From: Actinomycetota bacterium
GTDB lineage: Bacteria > Actinomycetota > CADDZG01 > WHSQ01
Direction of reading: 5' to 3'
Assembly (NCBI GenBank): GCA_019348445.1
Contig: JAHWJK010000026.1
Span: 1 to 15,973 of the forward strand
DNA length: 15,973 nt
Position numbers and translations under genes: made by a program. Under the pieces are notes generated by a model that had not been told where the DNA came from, did not search any database, and saw only the letters and a list, made by a program, of their open reading frames with translations. Of this stretch, positions 7,403 to 14,321 are shown piece by piece (position 1 is the first letter of the stretch; each line of letters opens with the position of its first letter).

Positions 7403-7921
7403 ATGAGCGACCACGAGACCGAATCGTTCACGCCGTACGAGCCCCAGACGTCCTACGACTGGGACTACGGCGACCAACCACCCCCGGAAGGGGGCCGCAA
7501 TGTGCCGAACGTGCTGTGGGGACGTCTGGCGGCGCTGGGCCTACTGGCCCTGATCGCCTTCCTACTGGGGCGGTGGAGCGCCCCCAACGGCGTCGACTCC
7601 GAGCAGCTCGCGGCGGCGCGCGCAGACAACCGCGCCGCGCAGGCGAGGATCGAGGAGCTCGAGGCAGCGTTGCAGGCGCAGCCGACGGTATCGCCGACAC
7701 CGTCCATCACGGTCGACGACCAGACCGACGAAGCCGACGACGCCACCTTCGACGGCGAGACCTACACCATCCAGAGCGGCGACACGCTGCGCGACATCGC
7801 CGAGCGTTTCTGCGGTGATCCCACCGAGGGCGATCTCATCGCCGATTTCAACGGGATCGCCGATCCCACGCTCATCACTCCGGGAACCGAACTGAAGATC
7901 CCGGAAGACTGCGGGGATTAG
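7403..7921 (+). CDS. Membrane-anchored LysM-domain protein
   Basis: 172-residue protein with a cytoplasmic N-terminus rich in Tyr, Pro and Glu (1-35), one transmembrane helix (about 38-57, LWGRLAALGLLALIAFLLGRW), a short Ala/Glu-rich probable coiled coil (66-92), an acidic Thr/Pro/Asp linker (93-117), and a single C-terminal LysM domain (about 120-167, YTIQSGDTLRDIAERFCGD ending in ELKIP). LysM binds N-acetylglucosamine-containing glycans, so the protein most likely tethers the membrane to peptidoglycan. No catalytic domain is present. Cys137 and Cys170 could form a disulfide holding the LysM fold. Its stop codon overlaps the stop of the convergent phosphoesterase by 3 bases. Confidence 0.92.
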   Translation: MSDHETESFTPYEPQTSYDWDYGDQPPPEGGRNVPNVLWGRLAALGLLALIAFLLGRWSAPNGVDSEQLAAARADNRAAQARIEELEAALQAQPTVSPTPSITVDDQTDEADDATFDGETYTIQSGDTLRDIAERFCGDPTEGDLIADFNGIADPTLITPGTELKIPEDCGD

Positions 7922-9471
7922 TCGGCTAGCTCTTCGAACGCCAATGGACCGTGGCGTTCGTATTCCTTCGCGGTCTTGCGCGGGAGGTCGGTGCAGTCGC
8001 GCTCCTCGAGGATCAACTTGCGCGCTTCGGGGTCCGGTCTCGTTTCGAAGTCGAAAGCGTTGAACATGTCGCTCGCGCCACAGTCACGGTCGGTCATGCA
8101 TGCGAGGCCGAAGATCCGCTCCATGAACTTCAGGACCGACGAGAACTCGTACTCGGTTTTGTCGATGAATCCCTGCTTCGCCCACGGCGAGATGATGATC
8201 ATCGGCACGCGCGGGCCGAGGCCCATGATGTCGTACTGAGGCGGAGGAACGTGGTCGTAGAACCCGCCGAAGTCGTCCCACGTGATGAATATGGCGGTGT
8301 TCTTCCAGAACTTCGAGTTCATGATCGCGTTGACGTGGCGCACGGTCCAGTTCTCGCCGACGCAGACGCTCGGCCCGCCCGGGTGTTCGTTCGTCCCGGG
8401 CGGTGGGACGATCCACGTCGCTTGCGGAAGGTTCCCCTTTTCCAGATCCTCGATGAATCGGTCGCCGATGGCTCCGCCTCTCAGGATCGCGGGATCGCGA
8501 ACCTTCGGCCCCCATAACTTCGGATCCTCGAAGATGTGCTCGATCGCGAGCAACGCGTTCATCCACGAACCGTCCGCAGCGTAGTAGCGCCACGAGATCC
8601 CTTCTCTTTCGAACTGGTCCATGATCACTTCGAAGTCGAAGCACGCGCGGATCTTCTCCCAGTACTTCACGATGTTCGTGAAGTCGAATTCTTCGCCCGG
8701 TCGGAATTGGCGTCCCTCGGCCTCCATGATCTCGGCGCGTTCCTTTTCGTTCAGATTCCGCTCGAACGCGGTGACGAGCTCCTCCGGATCGTCGCAGTAC
8801 CCGCCTTCCCCACCGGTCGGGTCCTTGTTGTCGACGATGTCTCCCGCGTAAGCAGCCACCGTGTAGAGGTGCTCCGGGAAAGTCGGGCCATACATCGACG
8901 AGAACGTGTGGTCACTGAGAACGAAGTTGTCCGCATACGCCCAATACGCGGGGATGCCCTCCCGAGTGAAGGACGTGAAGCCGTTCATCGTTTCGCCGTT
9001 AAAAACTAGATCGAAGCGGTCCATGCGACCGCCGTTGATACCTTCGACCGCATCTGCGAACGAGTGACCGATGTCGGGCTCGAAAACGTCGGTCGCCTCC
9101 TGGAGAAGGACCTGGTTCCCGTTCGAGATCCGAGCGAGATCGGCCCCCTCCGCTCCGGGATAGCGGGCGAAGTAGTTGTCGAACGTCCGGTTCTCTTTGA
9201 CGATGAACACGACGTGTTTGATCGGGAAGTTCGGCCGCTCGTCGGCCGGATCGGGTGTCGTCGCACCGGCGATCCCGCCCTCCCGGACCGGTCGTGAGCC
9301 GCTTTCCCCTGCGTCATCGCCGAGGAGCCCGCGGCCGCCGAAGTAGAACACGATGAAAACCACCAGGAAGAACAGCGTCCTCCGCCGGCGCCGGTACATC
9401 CGGCGCCGCGCCATGCGGCGACGCGCCTGGAGACGGCGGATCCGTTCCGGGTCCATCGGCGGCAGGCTCAT
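7918..9471 (-). CDS. Membrane-anchored phosphoesterase (phospholipase C / acid phosphatase AcpA family)
   Basis: 517-residue protein of the PF04185-type phosphoesterase family. Metal and active-site motifs are present: ENRTFDNYF at 93-101, DHTFSSMYGPTFPEH at 187-201, NEHPGG at 361-366, TWDDFGGFYDHVPPP at 397-411, and GPRVPMIIISPWAK at 419-432. Relatives hydrolyse phosphomonoesters or phospholipid head groups outside the cell. Most carry a Tat signal; here there is instead a block with 14 Arg among residues 10-31 followed by one hydrophobic helix (about 33-46), which predicts an N-in, C-out membrane anchor. The start at 9471 has no ribosome site, and a CATTGT box lies 6 nt upstream, an imperfect leaderless -10. 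It lies 97 nt downstream of the transglutaminase on the same strand. The substrate is unknown. Confidence 0.92.
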   Translation of the reverse strand: MSLPPMDPERIRRLQARRRMARRRMYRRRRRTLFFLVVFIVFYFGGRGLLGDDAGESGSRPVREGGIAGATTPDPADERPNFPIKHVVFIVKENRTFDNYFARYPGAEGADLARISNGNQVLLQEATDVFEPDIGHSFADAVEGINGGRMDRFDLVFNGETMNGFTSFTREGIPAYWAYADNFVLSDHTFSSMYGPTFPEHLYTVAAYAGDIVDNKDPTGGEGGYCDDPEELVTAFERNLNEKERAEIMEAEGRQFRPGEEFDFTNIVKYWEKIRACFDFEVIMDQFEREGISWRYYAADGSWMNALLAIEHIFEDPKLWGPKVRDPAILRGGAIGDRFIEDLEKGNLPQATWIVPPPGTNEHPGGPSVCVGENWTVRHVNAIMNSKFWKNTAIFITWDDFGGFYDHVPPPQYDIMGLGPRVPMIIISPWAKQGFIDKTEYEFSSVLKFMERIFGLACMTDRDCGASDMFNAFDFETRPDPEARKLILEERDCTDLPRKTAKEYERHGPLAFEELAD

Positions 9472-9477
9472 CGGCCG

Positions 9478-9483
9478 ACAATG
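9478..9483 (-). promoter_or_regulatory. Possible leaderless -10 of the phosphoesterase
   Basis: CATTGT on the minus strand lies 6 nt before the ATG at 9471. It keeps the A and final T of TAnnnT but not the first T. I give it weight only because the same spacing recurs at other starts in the window. Confidence 0.3.
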
Positions 9484-9533
9484 CTCCCATCGATTGACTC
9501 ACGCGACAGGAAGCCTTCGGCACGCGCGGCACA

Positions 9534-9547
9534 CGCCCTAGCGGGCG
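9534..9547. terminator. Small GC hairpin between the transglutaminase and phosphoesterase genes
   Basis: CGCCC and GGGCG pair around the loop TAGC, 21-34 nt past the stop of the transglutaminase gene. The stem is only 5 bp and no T tract follows, so termination would be weak or partial. The remainder of the 97-bp gap shows nothing else convincing. Confidence 0.25.
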
Positions 9548-9567
9548 ATCGTCAAGAAGCCGTGGGG

Positions 9568-11724
9568 CTATGTTCCGCGGGAGGAAGTGACTCTCGGCGC
9601 GCCGGCGGCATCATCCATGAGTCGTTCGAGCTCGGCGATCGCGGCCCGAACCTCTTCCTGAGTCGGTTCCTCGAGCCCGTATCGCTCTTTCTCGAAAGCG
9701 CTAAGAGCTTTCGAGAAGTCCTTTCGTGGCGATCGGAACGTCGCACGCCGCAAGAGCTCGGCGGCGGTCTCGTTCGGTGACCTCCCGCGTCCGTAACCCG
9801 CGAGCGTCTGCTCGAAGCGCCGAAACGCTCGCGTCACCGGCCCACCGCCACGCCCTACGGGAGCTGCAACCGGAACGGGGGCGAGCCTCGGGGTTCGACG
9901 GCGACGGCCGAGCCATATGCCGGCCACTACGACCGCCACGATCGCGAAGTAGAGGACGTAGCGGATCGTTTCGGGCGACAACCCCGGTATCGCGACAGAG
10001 ATCTTGTCACTGAGGAATTCGATGGCGCGGGCGAGCGGCACGGTCTCGGCTAGTTCGGTCTCCGCCGGCGGGACTGCGAACGTCGGGTCGAACTCGTACC
10101 AGCCGTACCTGGGAAACCAGGCTTCCACCCACGCGTGCGCGTCCGAGTTCTTGATCTCGTAGTAGCCCGTGAAGGGATTGCGAGTCCCCGGCGTGTATCC
10201 GGTGATGACGCGCGTTGGGATGCCCAGGCTGCGCAGCATGATCGCGGTTGCCGCGGCGAACTGCTCGCAGAATCCGACTTCGCTGTCGAAGAGGAAGTAG
10301 TCGACGGCGTCACGACCTACCGGCGGCACGGGTGAATCCGTGTTGTAGCGGAAGTTGTCGGCGAGCCACTCCTCGATCGCCTTGATCTTGTCGTAGCGGG
10401 TCGGCGCGTCGCGCGTGAGTCGTTCGGCAAGGTCGTGTACCCGCGGCGGCACCGAATCCGGGATCTGCAAGTACTTGTCGAACTTCGGCGGCGCCTCTTC
10501 TTCCGGCAGGCTCCGGAGTTGGTCTGGAGTGGCGGCACCGCGCGACGACACGACGCTGTAGACGGATTCGGGCGAAAGCGTCCCACCGGTCCGCAATCCG
10601 CCGTTCTCGTCGACGCTCAGCGTTCCGTCGATCCAGACGGAATCGGGCTGGCCTCCGGAGAAGACGACGTTCGGCTGCTCCCTCTCGACGTAGAAGGTCT
10701 GCGTCACGATCGAGCGCGGCCCGAGGCTTCTGTGCTCGAGCGGGTAGCCGTACGGTGGATCTGACTCGCCGAGCGGCACCGGTTCTTCGTCGGGCGCGTA
10801 CCACGCACGACCGTCGTAGTTGTCGAAGATGATCCCCCGGTAGAACGCGGGGGCCGAGGCGCGCACGCGCATGACGACCTCGTCGGACAGCTCGCCGCGC
10901 ACGCTCAGGTCCATGCGGTTGTTGAACCCGTAATAGGCGGCATCGCTCGCCCTCGTCGACGGCGACGTTCCCGACGCGAACCCCGGGTTCGTTACCGCTC
11001 CCGAGCCCCCGATACCGCCTCCACCGAAGCTGAAGGGAAGAGCGAAGGTACGGACCGCATGCGGCTGCGGGATCACGAGGAACAACACCACCGCCGCGGC
11101 CGTGGTCACGCCGACCACCTTGAGGAAGTCTCGATTGAGCGCTCTTTTCGCGTCCGCTCGTCCTCTGTTGGACTGCGGCGTCATCGACGCGGTCGCGCCT
11201 TCACTGATCTCTGAACGATGCAGAAGGGCGAGCGCGACGATCGCGAGCGCGAAATAGATCAGCAACACGCCTCCGTACCAGAGATCCTGAGAGATCGATC
11301 CCGCCGCGGCCATCAGGGTCAGAGACGAGCCGAGCGAGAAATTCAGGTCCTTGCGCGCGGGCAGATCGAACCCGTGGATCACCTGGACCCACAGAAACAG
11401 GTCGGCCAGCGGGAAGCGCACCTCGTCGAGGGTTGCGACGTTCGACAACTGGCGCAGGAAGTTCAACATCGCCAGGAGCGCGAACACCGTCAGTCCGATC
11501 TTGATCACCCAGTTGTCGTCGCGGCGGCGCTTGTACGAGACGTAATACGCGACGCACAGCATCACGACGACGGTCACAAACGAGGTGATCGCGATCGCTT
11601 GTACGACCGCGAGTGCAAGCGCACCCATGACGACGGTCGCCAGCACGACGGCCCGCAGCGCGACCGAGTCTTCGGGTTGCCTCGTCCGATTCGCGTCACG
11701 GACCGACTGCATCACCCCAGGCAT
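9568..11724 (-). CDS. TgpA-like membrane transglutaminase (DUF3488 / transglutaminase core / DUF4129)
   Basis: 718-residue multi-domain membrane protein. The N-terminal DUF3488-like membrane region has hydrophobic spans near 21-62, 72-90, 132-168 and 203-220. An extracytoplasmic domain follows, with a transglutaminase core whose triad is intact: Cys486 in GFCEQFAAA, His530 in DAHAWVEAW and Asp546 in YEFDPTF. Another membrane span lies near 588-606, and the cytoplasmic C-terminal segment (about 630-705) resembles DUF4129. This architecture is that of TgpA, a periplasmic-facing transglutaminase-like protein important for viability in Pseudomonas aeruginosa; its substrate is not settled. The chosen ATG at 11724 has AGAGGA 9 nt upstream and overlaps the DUF58 gene by 13 nt. 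An ATG four codons later (11712) forms a TGATG overlap and is the alternative start. It is the third gene of the moxR-DUF58-transglutaminase operon. Confidence 0.93.
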   Translation of the reverse strand: MPGVMQSVRDANRTRQPEDSVALRAVVLATVVMGALALAVVQAIAITSFVTVVVMLCVAYYVSYKRRRDDNWVIKIGLTVFALLAMLNFLRQLSNVATLDEVRFPLADLFLWVQVIHGFDLPARKDLNFSLGSSLTLMAAAGSISQDLWYGGVLLIYFALAIVALALLHRSEISEGATASMTPQSNRGRADAKRALNRDFLKVVGVTTAAAVVLFLVIPQPHAVRTFALPFSFGGGGIGGSGAVTNPGFASGTSPSTRASDAAYYGFNNRMDLSVRGELSDEVVMRVRASAPAFYRGIIFDNYDGRAWYAPDEEPVPLGESDPPYGYPLEHRSLGPRSIVTQTFYVEREQPNVVFSGGQPDSVWIDGTLSVDENGGLRTGGTLSPESVYSVVSSRGAATPDQLRSLPEEEAPPKFDKYLQIPDSVPPRVHDLAERLTRDAPTRYDKIKAIEEWLADNFRYNTDSPVPPVGRDAVDYFLFDSEVGFCEQFAAATAIMLRSLGIPTRVITGYTPGTRNPFTGYYEIKNSDAHAWVEAWFPRYGWYEFDPTFAVPPAETELAETVPLARAIEFLSDKISVAIPGLSPETIRYVLYFAIVAVVVAGIWLGRRRRTPRLAPVPVAAPVGRGGGPVTRAFRRFEQTLAGYGRGRSPNETAAELLRRATFRSPRKDFSKALSAFEKERYGLEEPTQEEVRAAIAELERLMDDAAGAPRVTSSRGT

Positions 11725-12911
11725 TCGGCGAGGTCCTCTCCGCGGGAGACAACGCGAACGGCGGTTCGTCCGACGCTCATGGCCTGCAGGCTCGATCCCT
11801 CATCGAAATCGAGGAAACGAACGTCGTCGTACCAACTCGAAGCTCTTGCAGCGACGACGATCGCGCGAGATCCTGCGGCCTGGATCATGCGGACCGCGTC
11901 CTCGGCATCACGCGCGGCCTCGCCTAAAGTCGGTATCAAGACGACGACCGTCCCCCGCCGCCCTACACGCGCCAATGCCTGCGACACGAGCGGTGTCACC
12001 GGAGAGTCGATGGGTTCGGCCGCGGCGAGCCAGTCGAGGATGTCGTAACGATCCGGGTCGCCGAGATGCGCGACTCCTTCTGGCAGCGGTCGCAACAGAT
12101 CGACCGGGTGCCCCGTGTTCAGCGCGTAGATCCCGATCGACGCGGCCGCACTGACGAGCATCTCGAAGGCCGAATCGGGCGGGTCGCCGACATCCTTACC
12201 GGCGAGGATGAGCGTCACCCGGCTCTGGACCTCTTCCTCGAACTCACGGACGACCAGCTCCCCGACGCGCGCCGTCGATCGCCAATGGACCGCGCGCTGA
12301 GGGTCACCCGGCCGGTACTCGCGCACGCCGAGGTACTCCTGTCCGGCGCCCGTTCGCGCGCGCTCGTGCAACACGTCGGCGGGAAACGACGACGGCTCGA
12401 GGATCGGGAACGAGCCGAGGTCGGCCCAATGCGGCACCACGGTCGTCTCCCCCGGTACCTCTATCGCCTTGCGCGAACGCATGAAACCGAACGGCGCTCC
12501 GGACGTGAGAAGAACCGCCCCCGACGTGAAGACGCCGCGGCGATGAGCGGTCTTAACGAGCTCGATCTCCGATCGCTCCCCGGGTCGCAGACGCTCTGCC
12601 GTGACGACGGTCGGTTCGAACGCGGCGAAGTGGTCTTCTACCCGCATCAGCGGCAACGTCCGCCGGCCTCGGTTGTGGATCGTGAGACCGACGGCGACGG
12701 GATCGCCGGCGCAGGTTCGCCTCGGCGCGCGGCGTTCGATAGCGGCCGCCCCGAGGTTGTGACGCCACAGCAACGATGTTGCGACCAGACCGAGGACGCT
12801 GGCGGCGAGCACGAACAGCCATCCCGCTTGCGCCGTCGACGCGGCCATGAACAGCATCACGCCTATGCCCGCGACGATGAAGGCTCGGCGAGTCGGAACG
12901 AAACGCTTCAC
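11712..12911 (-). CDS. DUF58 membrane protein, MoxR partner
   Basis: 399-residue protein with two N-terminal membrane spans (about 9-25 and 30-48), then a soluble region with the DUF58 signature YLGVREYRPGDPQRAVHW followed by RSTAR (193-215). The C-terminal half (about 230-390) resembles a von Willebrand A-like fold, starting RVTLILAGKDVGD. DUF58 proteins accompany MoxR ATPases and are thought to be their targets or adaptors, linking ATP-driven remodelling to a metal-binding VWA-type surface. The start is GTG 12911, only 2 nt after the moxR stop and without a clear ribosome site, so translation is probably coupled to moxR. The 3' end overlaps the start of the transglutaminase gene. Confidence 0.92.
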   Translation of the reverse strand: MKRFVPTRRAFIVAGIGVMLFMAASTAQAGWLFVLAASVLGLVATSLLWRHNLGAAAIERRAPRRTCAGDPVAVGLTIHNRGRRTLPLMRVEDHFAAFEPTVVTAERLRPGERSEIELVKTAHRRGVFTSGAVLLTSGAPFGFMRSRKAIEVPGETTVVPHWADLGSFPILEPSSFPADVLHERARTGAGQEYLGVREYRPGDPQRAVHWRSTARVGELVVREFEEEVQSRVTLILAGKDVGDPPDSAFEMLVSAAASIGIYALNTGHPVDLLRPLPEGVAHLGDPDRYDILDWLAAAEPIDSPVTPLVSQALARVGRRGTVVVLIPTLGEAARDAEDAVRMIQAAGSRAIVVAARASSWYDDVRFLDFDEGSSLQAMSVGRTAVRVVSRGEDLAECLG

Positions 12912-12913
12912 GC

Positions 12914-13867
12914 CTAGACCGGGTCGGTTACGGGGACCGGCGTCTTATCGACGATCTCTCGAACGGTCTTGGTCGCGCGCCCCGGCTCCAACCTCAGGCC
13001 CGCGTTCGGAAGAACGCGGTGTGCGAGTGCGGGTACGGCGAGCGTCTTGATGTCATCGGGCGTCACGAACTCACGGCCGTCCAGCAGTGCCCGCGCCTGC
13101 GCGCAGCGAACCAGGATGATCGACGCACGCGGGCTCGCTCCCAGAGCAAGGTCTTCGTGGGTCCGCGTTGCGATAGTCAGCTTGAGCGCGTAGTCGAGGA
13201 CCGCATCGCTCACATGAGTCGACCGCACCACCTTGCGGACGCCGAGTACCTCTTCCGGATCGAGAACCGACTCGAGCTCCTCGATCGGGTGTGACTCCAA
13301 TTGAGCTCTCACGATCTCGTGCTCGATCGCCGCACCGGCGTAGCCCATATCCATGGCGATCGCGAACCTGTCGAGTTGACCTTCGGGAAGCGGATACGTG
13401 CCGTGATGTTCGAGCGGATTCTGCGTAGCGATCAAAAACAGCGGATCGGGCAACGGGTGACGCGTTCCGTCGACCGTGACGGCATTCTCGTCCATCGCTT
13501 CGAACAGCGCGGATTGCGTTCGCGGCGTGGTGCGGTTGATCTCGTCGACCAGGACGACGTGCGCGAAGACCGGTCCGGGCAGAAACTCGAAGCGCTGAGT
13601 TGCCTGGTTGTAGACGTTCGAACCGGTGACGTCACTCGGCAGGAGATCCGGCGTTGCCTGGATCCGCTTGAACGACCCGCGGACCGAGCGCGCGATCGCT
13701 CGGGCCAGCATCGTCTTGCCGACGCCCGGCACGTCCTCCAGCAGCAGATGCCCGCCCGCGAACAAAGCCGTCGCCGCCGCCTCAACGGAGCGTCGTTTGC
13801 CTCGTATGACGTTCTCGACGTTATCGATCAGCAGCCTGGCGGCTTGAGTAGCCGCGGCGCGGTCCAT
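12914..13867 (-). CDS. moxR: MoxR-family AAA+ ATPase
   Basis: 317-residue MoxR AAA+ protein of normal length. The Walker A motif is GVGKT at 48-52, Walker B VVLVDEIN at 104-111, sensor 1 LIATQNP at 145-151, and EGQLDRF at 162-168 carries the probable arginine finger; SPRAS in the C-terminal lid holds sensor 2. MoxR ATPases act as chaperone-like remodelers that assemble or activate metal- or VWA-domain partners, here presumably the DUF58 protein encoded 2 nt downstream. The open frame extends upstream to 14251, but that part is antisense to archease and has no family character. The ATG at 13867 begins MDRAAATQ. No ribosome site precedes it; a CATGAT box lies 6 nt upstream. It is the first gene of the operon and divergent from archease. 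Confidence 0.95.
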   Translation of the reverse strand: MDRAAATQAARLLIDNVENVIRGKRRSVEAAATALFAGGHLLLEDVPGVGKTMLARAIARSVRGSFKRIQATPDLLPSDVTGSNVYNQATQRFEFLPGPVFAHVVLVDEINRTTPRTQSALFEAMDENAVTVDGTRHPLPDPLFLIATQNPLEHHGTYPLPEGQLDRFAIAMDMGYAGAAIEHEIVRAQLESHPIEELESVLDPEEVLGVRKVVRSTHVSDAVLDYALKLTIATRTHEDLALGASPRASIILVRCAQARALLDGREFVTPDDIKTLAVPALAHRVLPNAGLRLEPGRATKTVREIVDKTPVPVTDPV

Positions 13868-13873
13868 GGAGGA

Positions 13874-13879
13874 ATCATG
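13874..13879 (-). promoter_or_regulatory. Possible leaderless -10 of moxR
   Basis: CATGAT on the minus strand sits 6 nt before the moxR ATG and differs from a TATGAT-type box only at its first base. The sequence directly before the ATG is TCCTCC, the opposite of a ribosome site, so SD-led initiation is excluded here. Confidence 0.35.
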
Positions 13880-13886
13880 GCAGGTT

Positions 13887-13897
13887 CTAGGTACTAG
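13887..13897. promoter_or_regulatory. CTAG-GTA-CTAG palindrome between moxR and archease
   Basis: Two copies of the self-complementary tetramer CTAG flank GTA in the 43-bp divergent gap. It could be part of an operator or promoter; the second CTAG runs into the archease ribosome site. It is short, and function is unproven. Confidence 0.25.
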
Positions 13898-13900
13898 GAG
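13896..13900 (+). promoter_or_regulatory. Shine-Dalgarno site of archease
   Basis: AGGAG, continuing into a purine-rich GAGGGGG stretch, ends 10 nt before the GTG at 13911. It supports that GTG over the in-frame ATG at 13866, which would lie on top of the moxR start codon. Confidence 0.6.
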
Positions 13901-13910
13901 AGGGGGCACC

Positions 13911-14321
13911 GTGACCGGCTTCGACATCCTCGAGCACACCGCGGACGTCGGAGTCCGCGCGCGCGGCGCATCCACCAAAGACGTCTTCGAACAGGCAACA
14001 CTTGGACTCCTCGACATCACGGGTGCGAGCGGATCGGGGGCCGGCGAACGCGTCGACATCGAAGTCAGCGCGAACGACCTCGCCGGCGCGCTCGTCGACT
14101 GGCTCGAAGAGGTGCTGTATCTGCAGGACGCTCGGGACTCCGTCGTAACCGGACTCGGCGTCGAACGAGCCGATGATTCGGGCGCGCGAGGATGGGTCGA
14201 GATCGTGCCTCGCGACCGAGAACTGGAAGGGACCGCCGTCAAAGCGATCACCTATCACCAACTGAACGTAAGCCGGCAGCCCGACGGCACCTGGGTCGCT
14301 ATCGTCTATCTCGATATCTGA
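13911..14321 (+). CDS. Archease (RtcB activator)
   Basis: 136-residue archease of typical length, starting at GTG 13911 with homology beginning at once (GFDILEHTADVG). Conserved points are H9-T-A-D12, the DWLEEVLYL helix at 63-71, KAITYH at 111-116 (family KAxTYH), and the C-terminal aspartate of YLDI at 135. In studied systems archease helps RtcB form its GMP adduct, allowing multiple turnover and broader nucleotide use. The stop codon shares its last base with the rtcB start (TGATG), so the two proteins are made from one message with coupled translation. The gene order is that of an RNA-ligation operon. No RNA cyclase, kinase or regulator gene is seen beside it. Confidence 0.95.
   Translation: MTGFDILEHTADVGVRARGASTKDVFEQATLGLLDITGASGSGAGERVDIEVSANDLAGALVDWLEEVLYLQDARDSVVTGLGVERADDSGARGWVEIVPRDRELEGTAVKAITYHQLNVSRQPDGTWVAIVYLDI

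Noticed and set aside
13866..13910. Archease start at ATG 13866
   Set aside because: The added 15 residues have no family counterpart and overlap the moxR start codon; GTG 13911 has an adjacent AGGAG site.
13868..14251. N-terminal extension of MoxR by 128 residues
   Set aside because: It is the complement of archease, with low-complexity Ser/Thr/Arg content and no AAA+ character; MoxR homology starts just after 13867.
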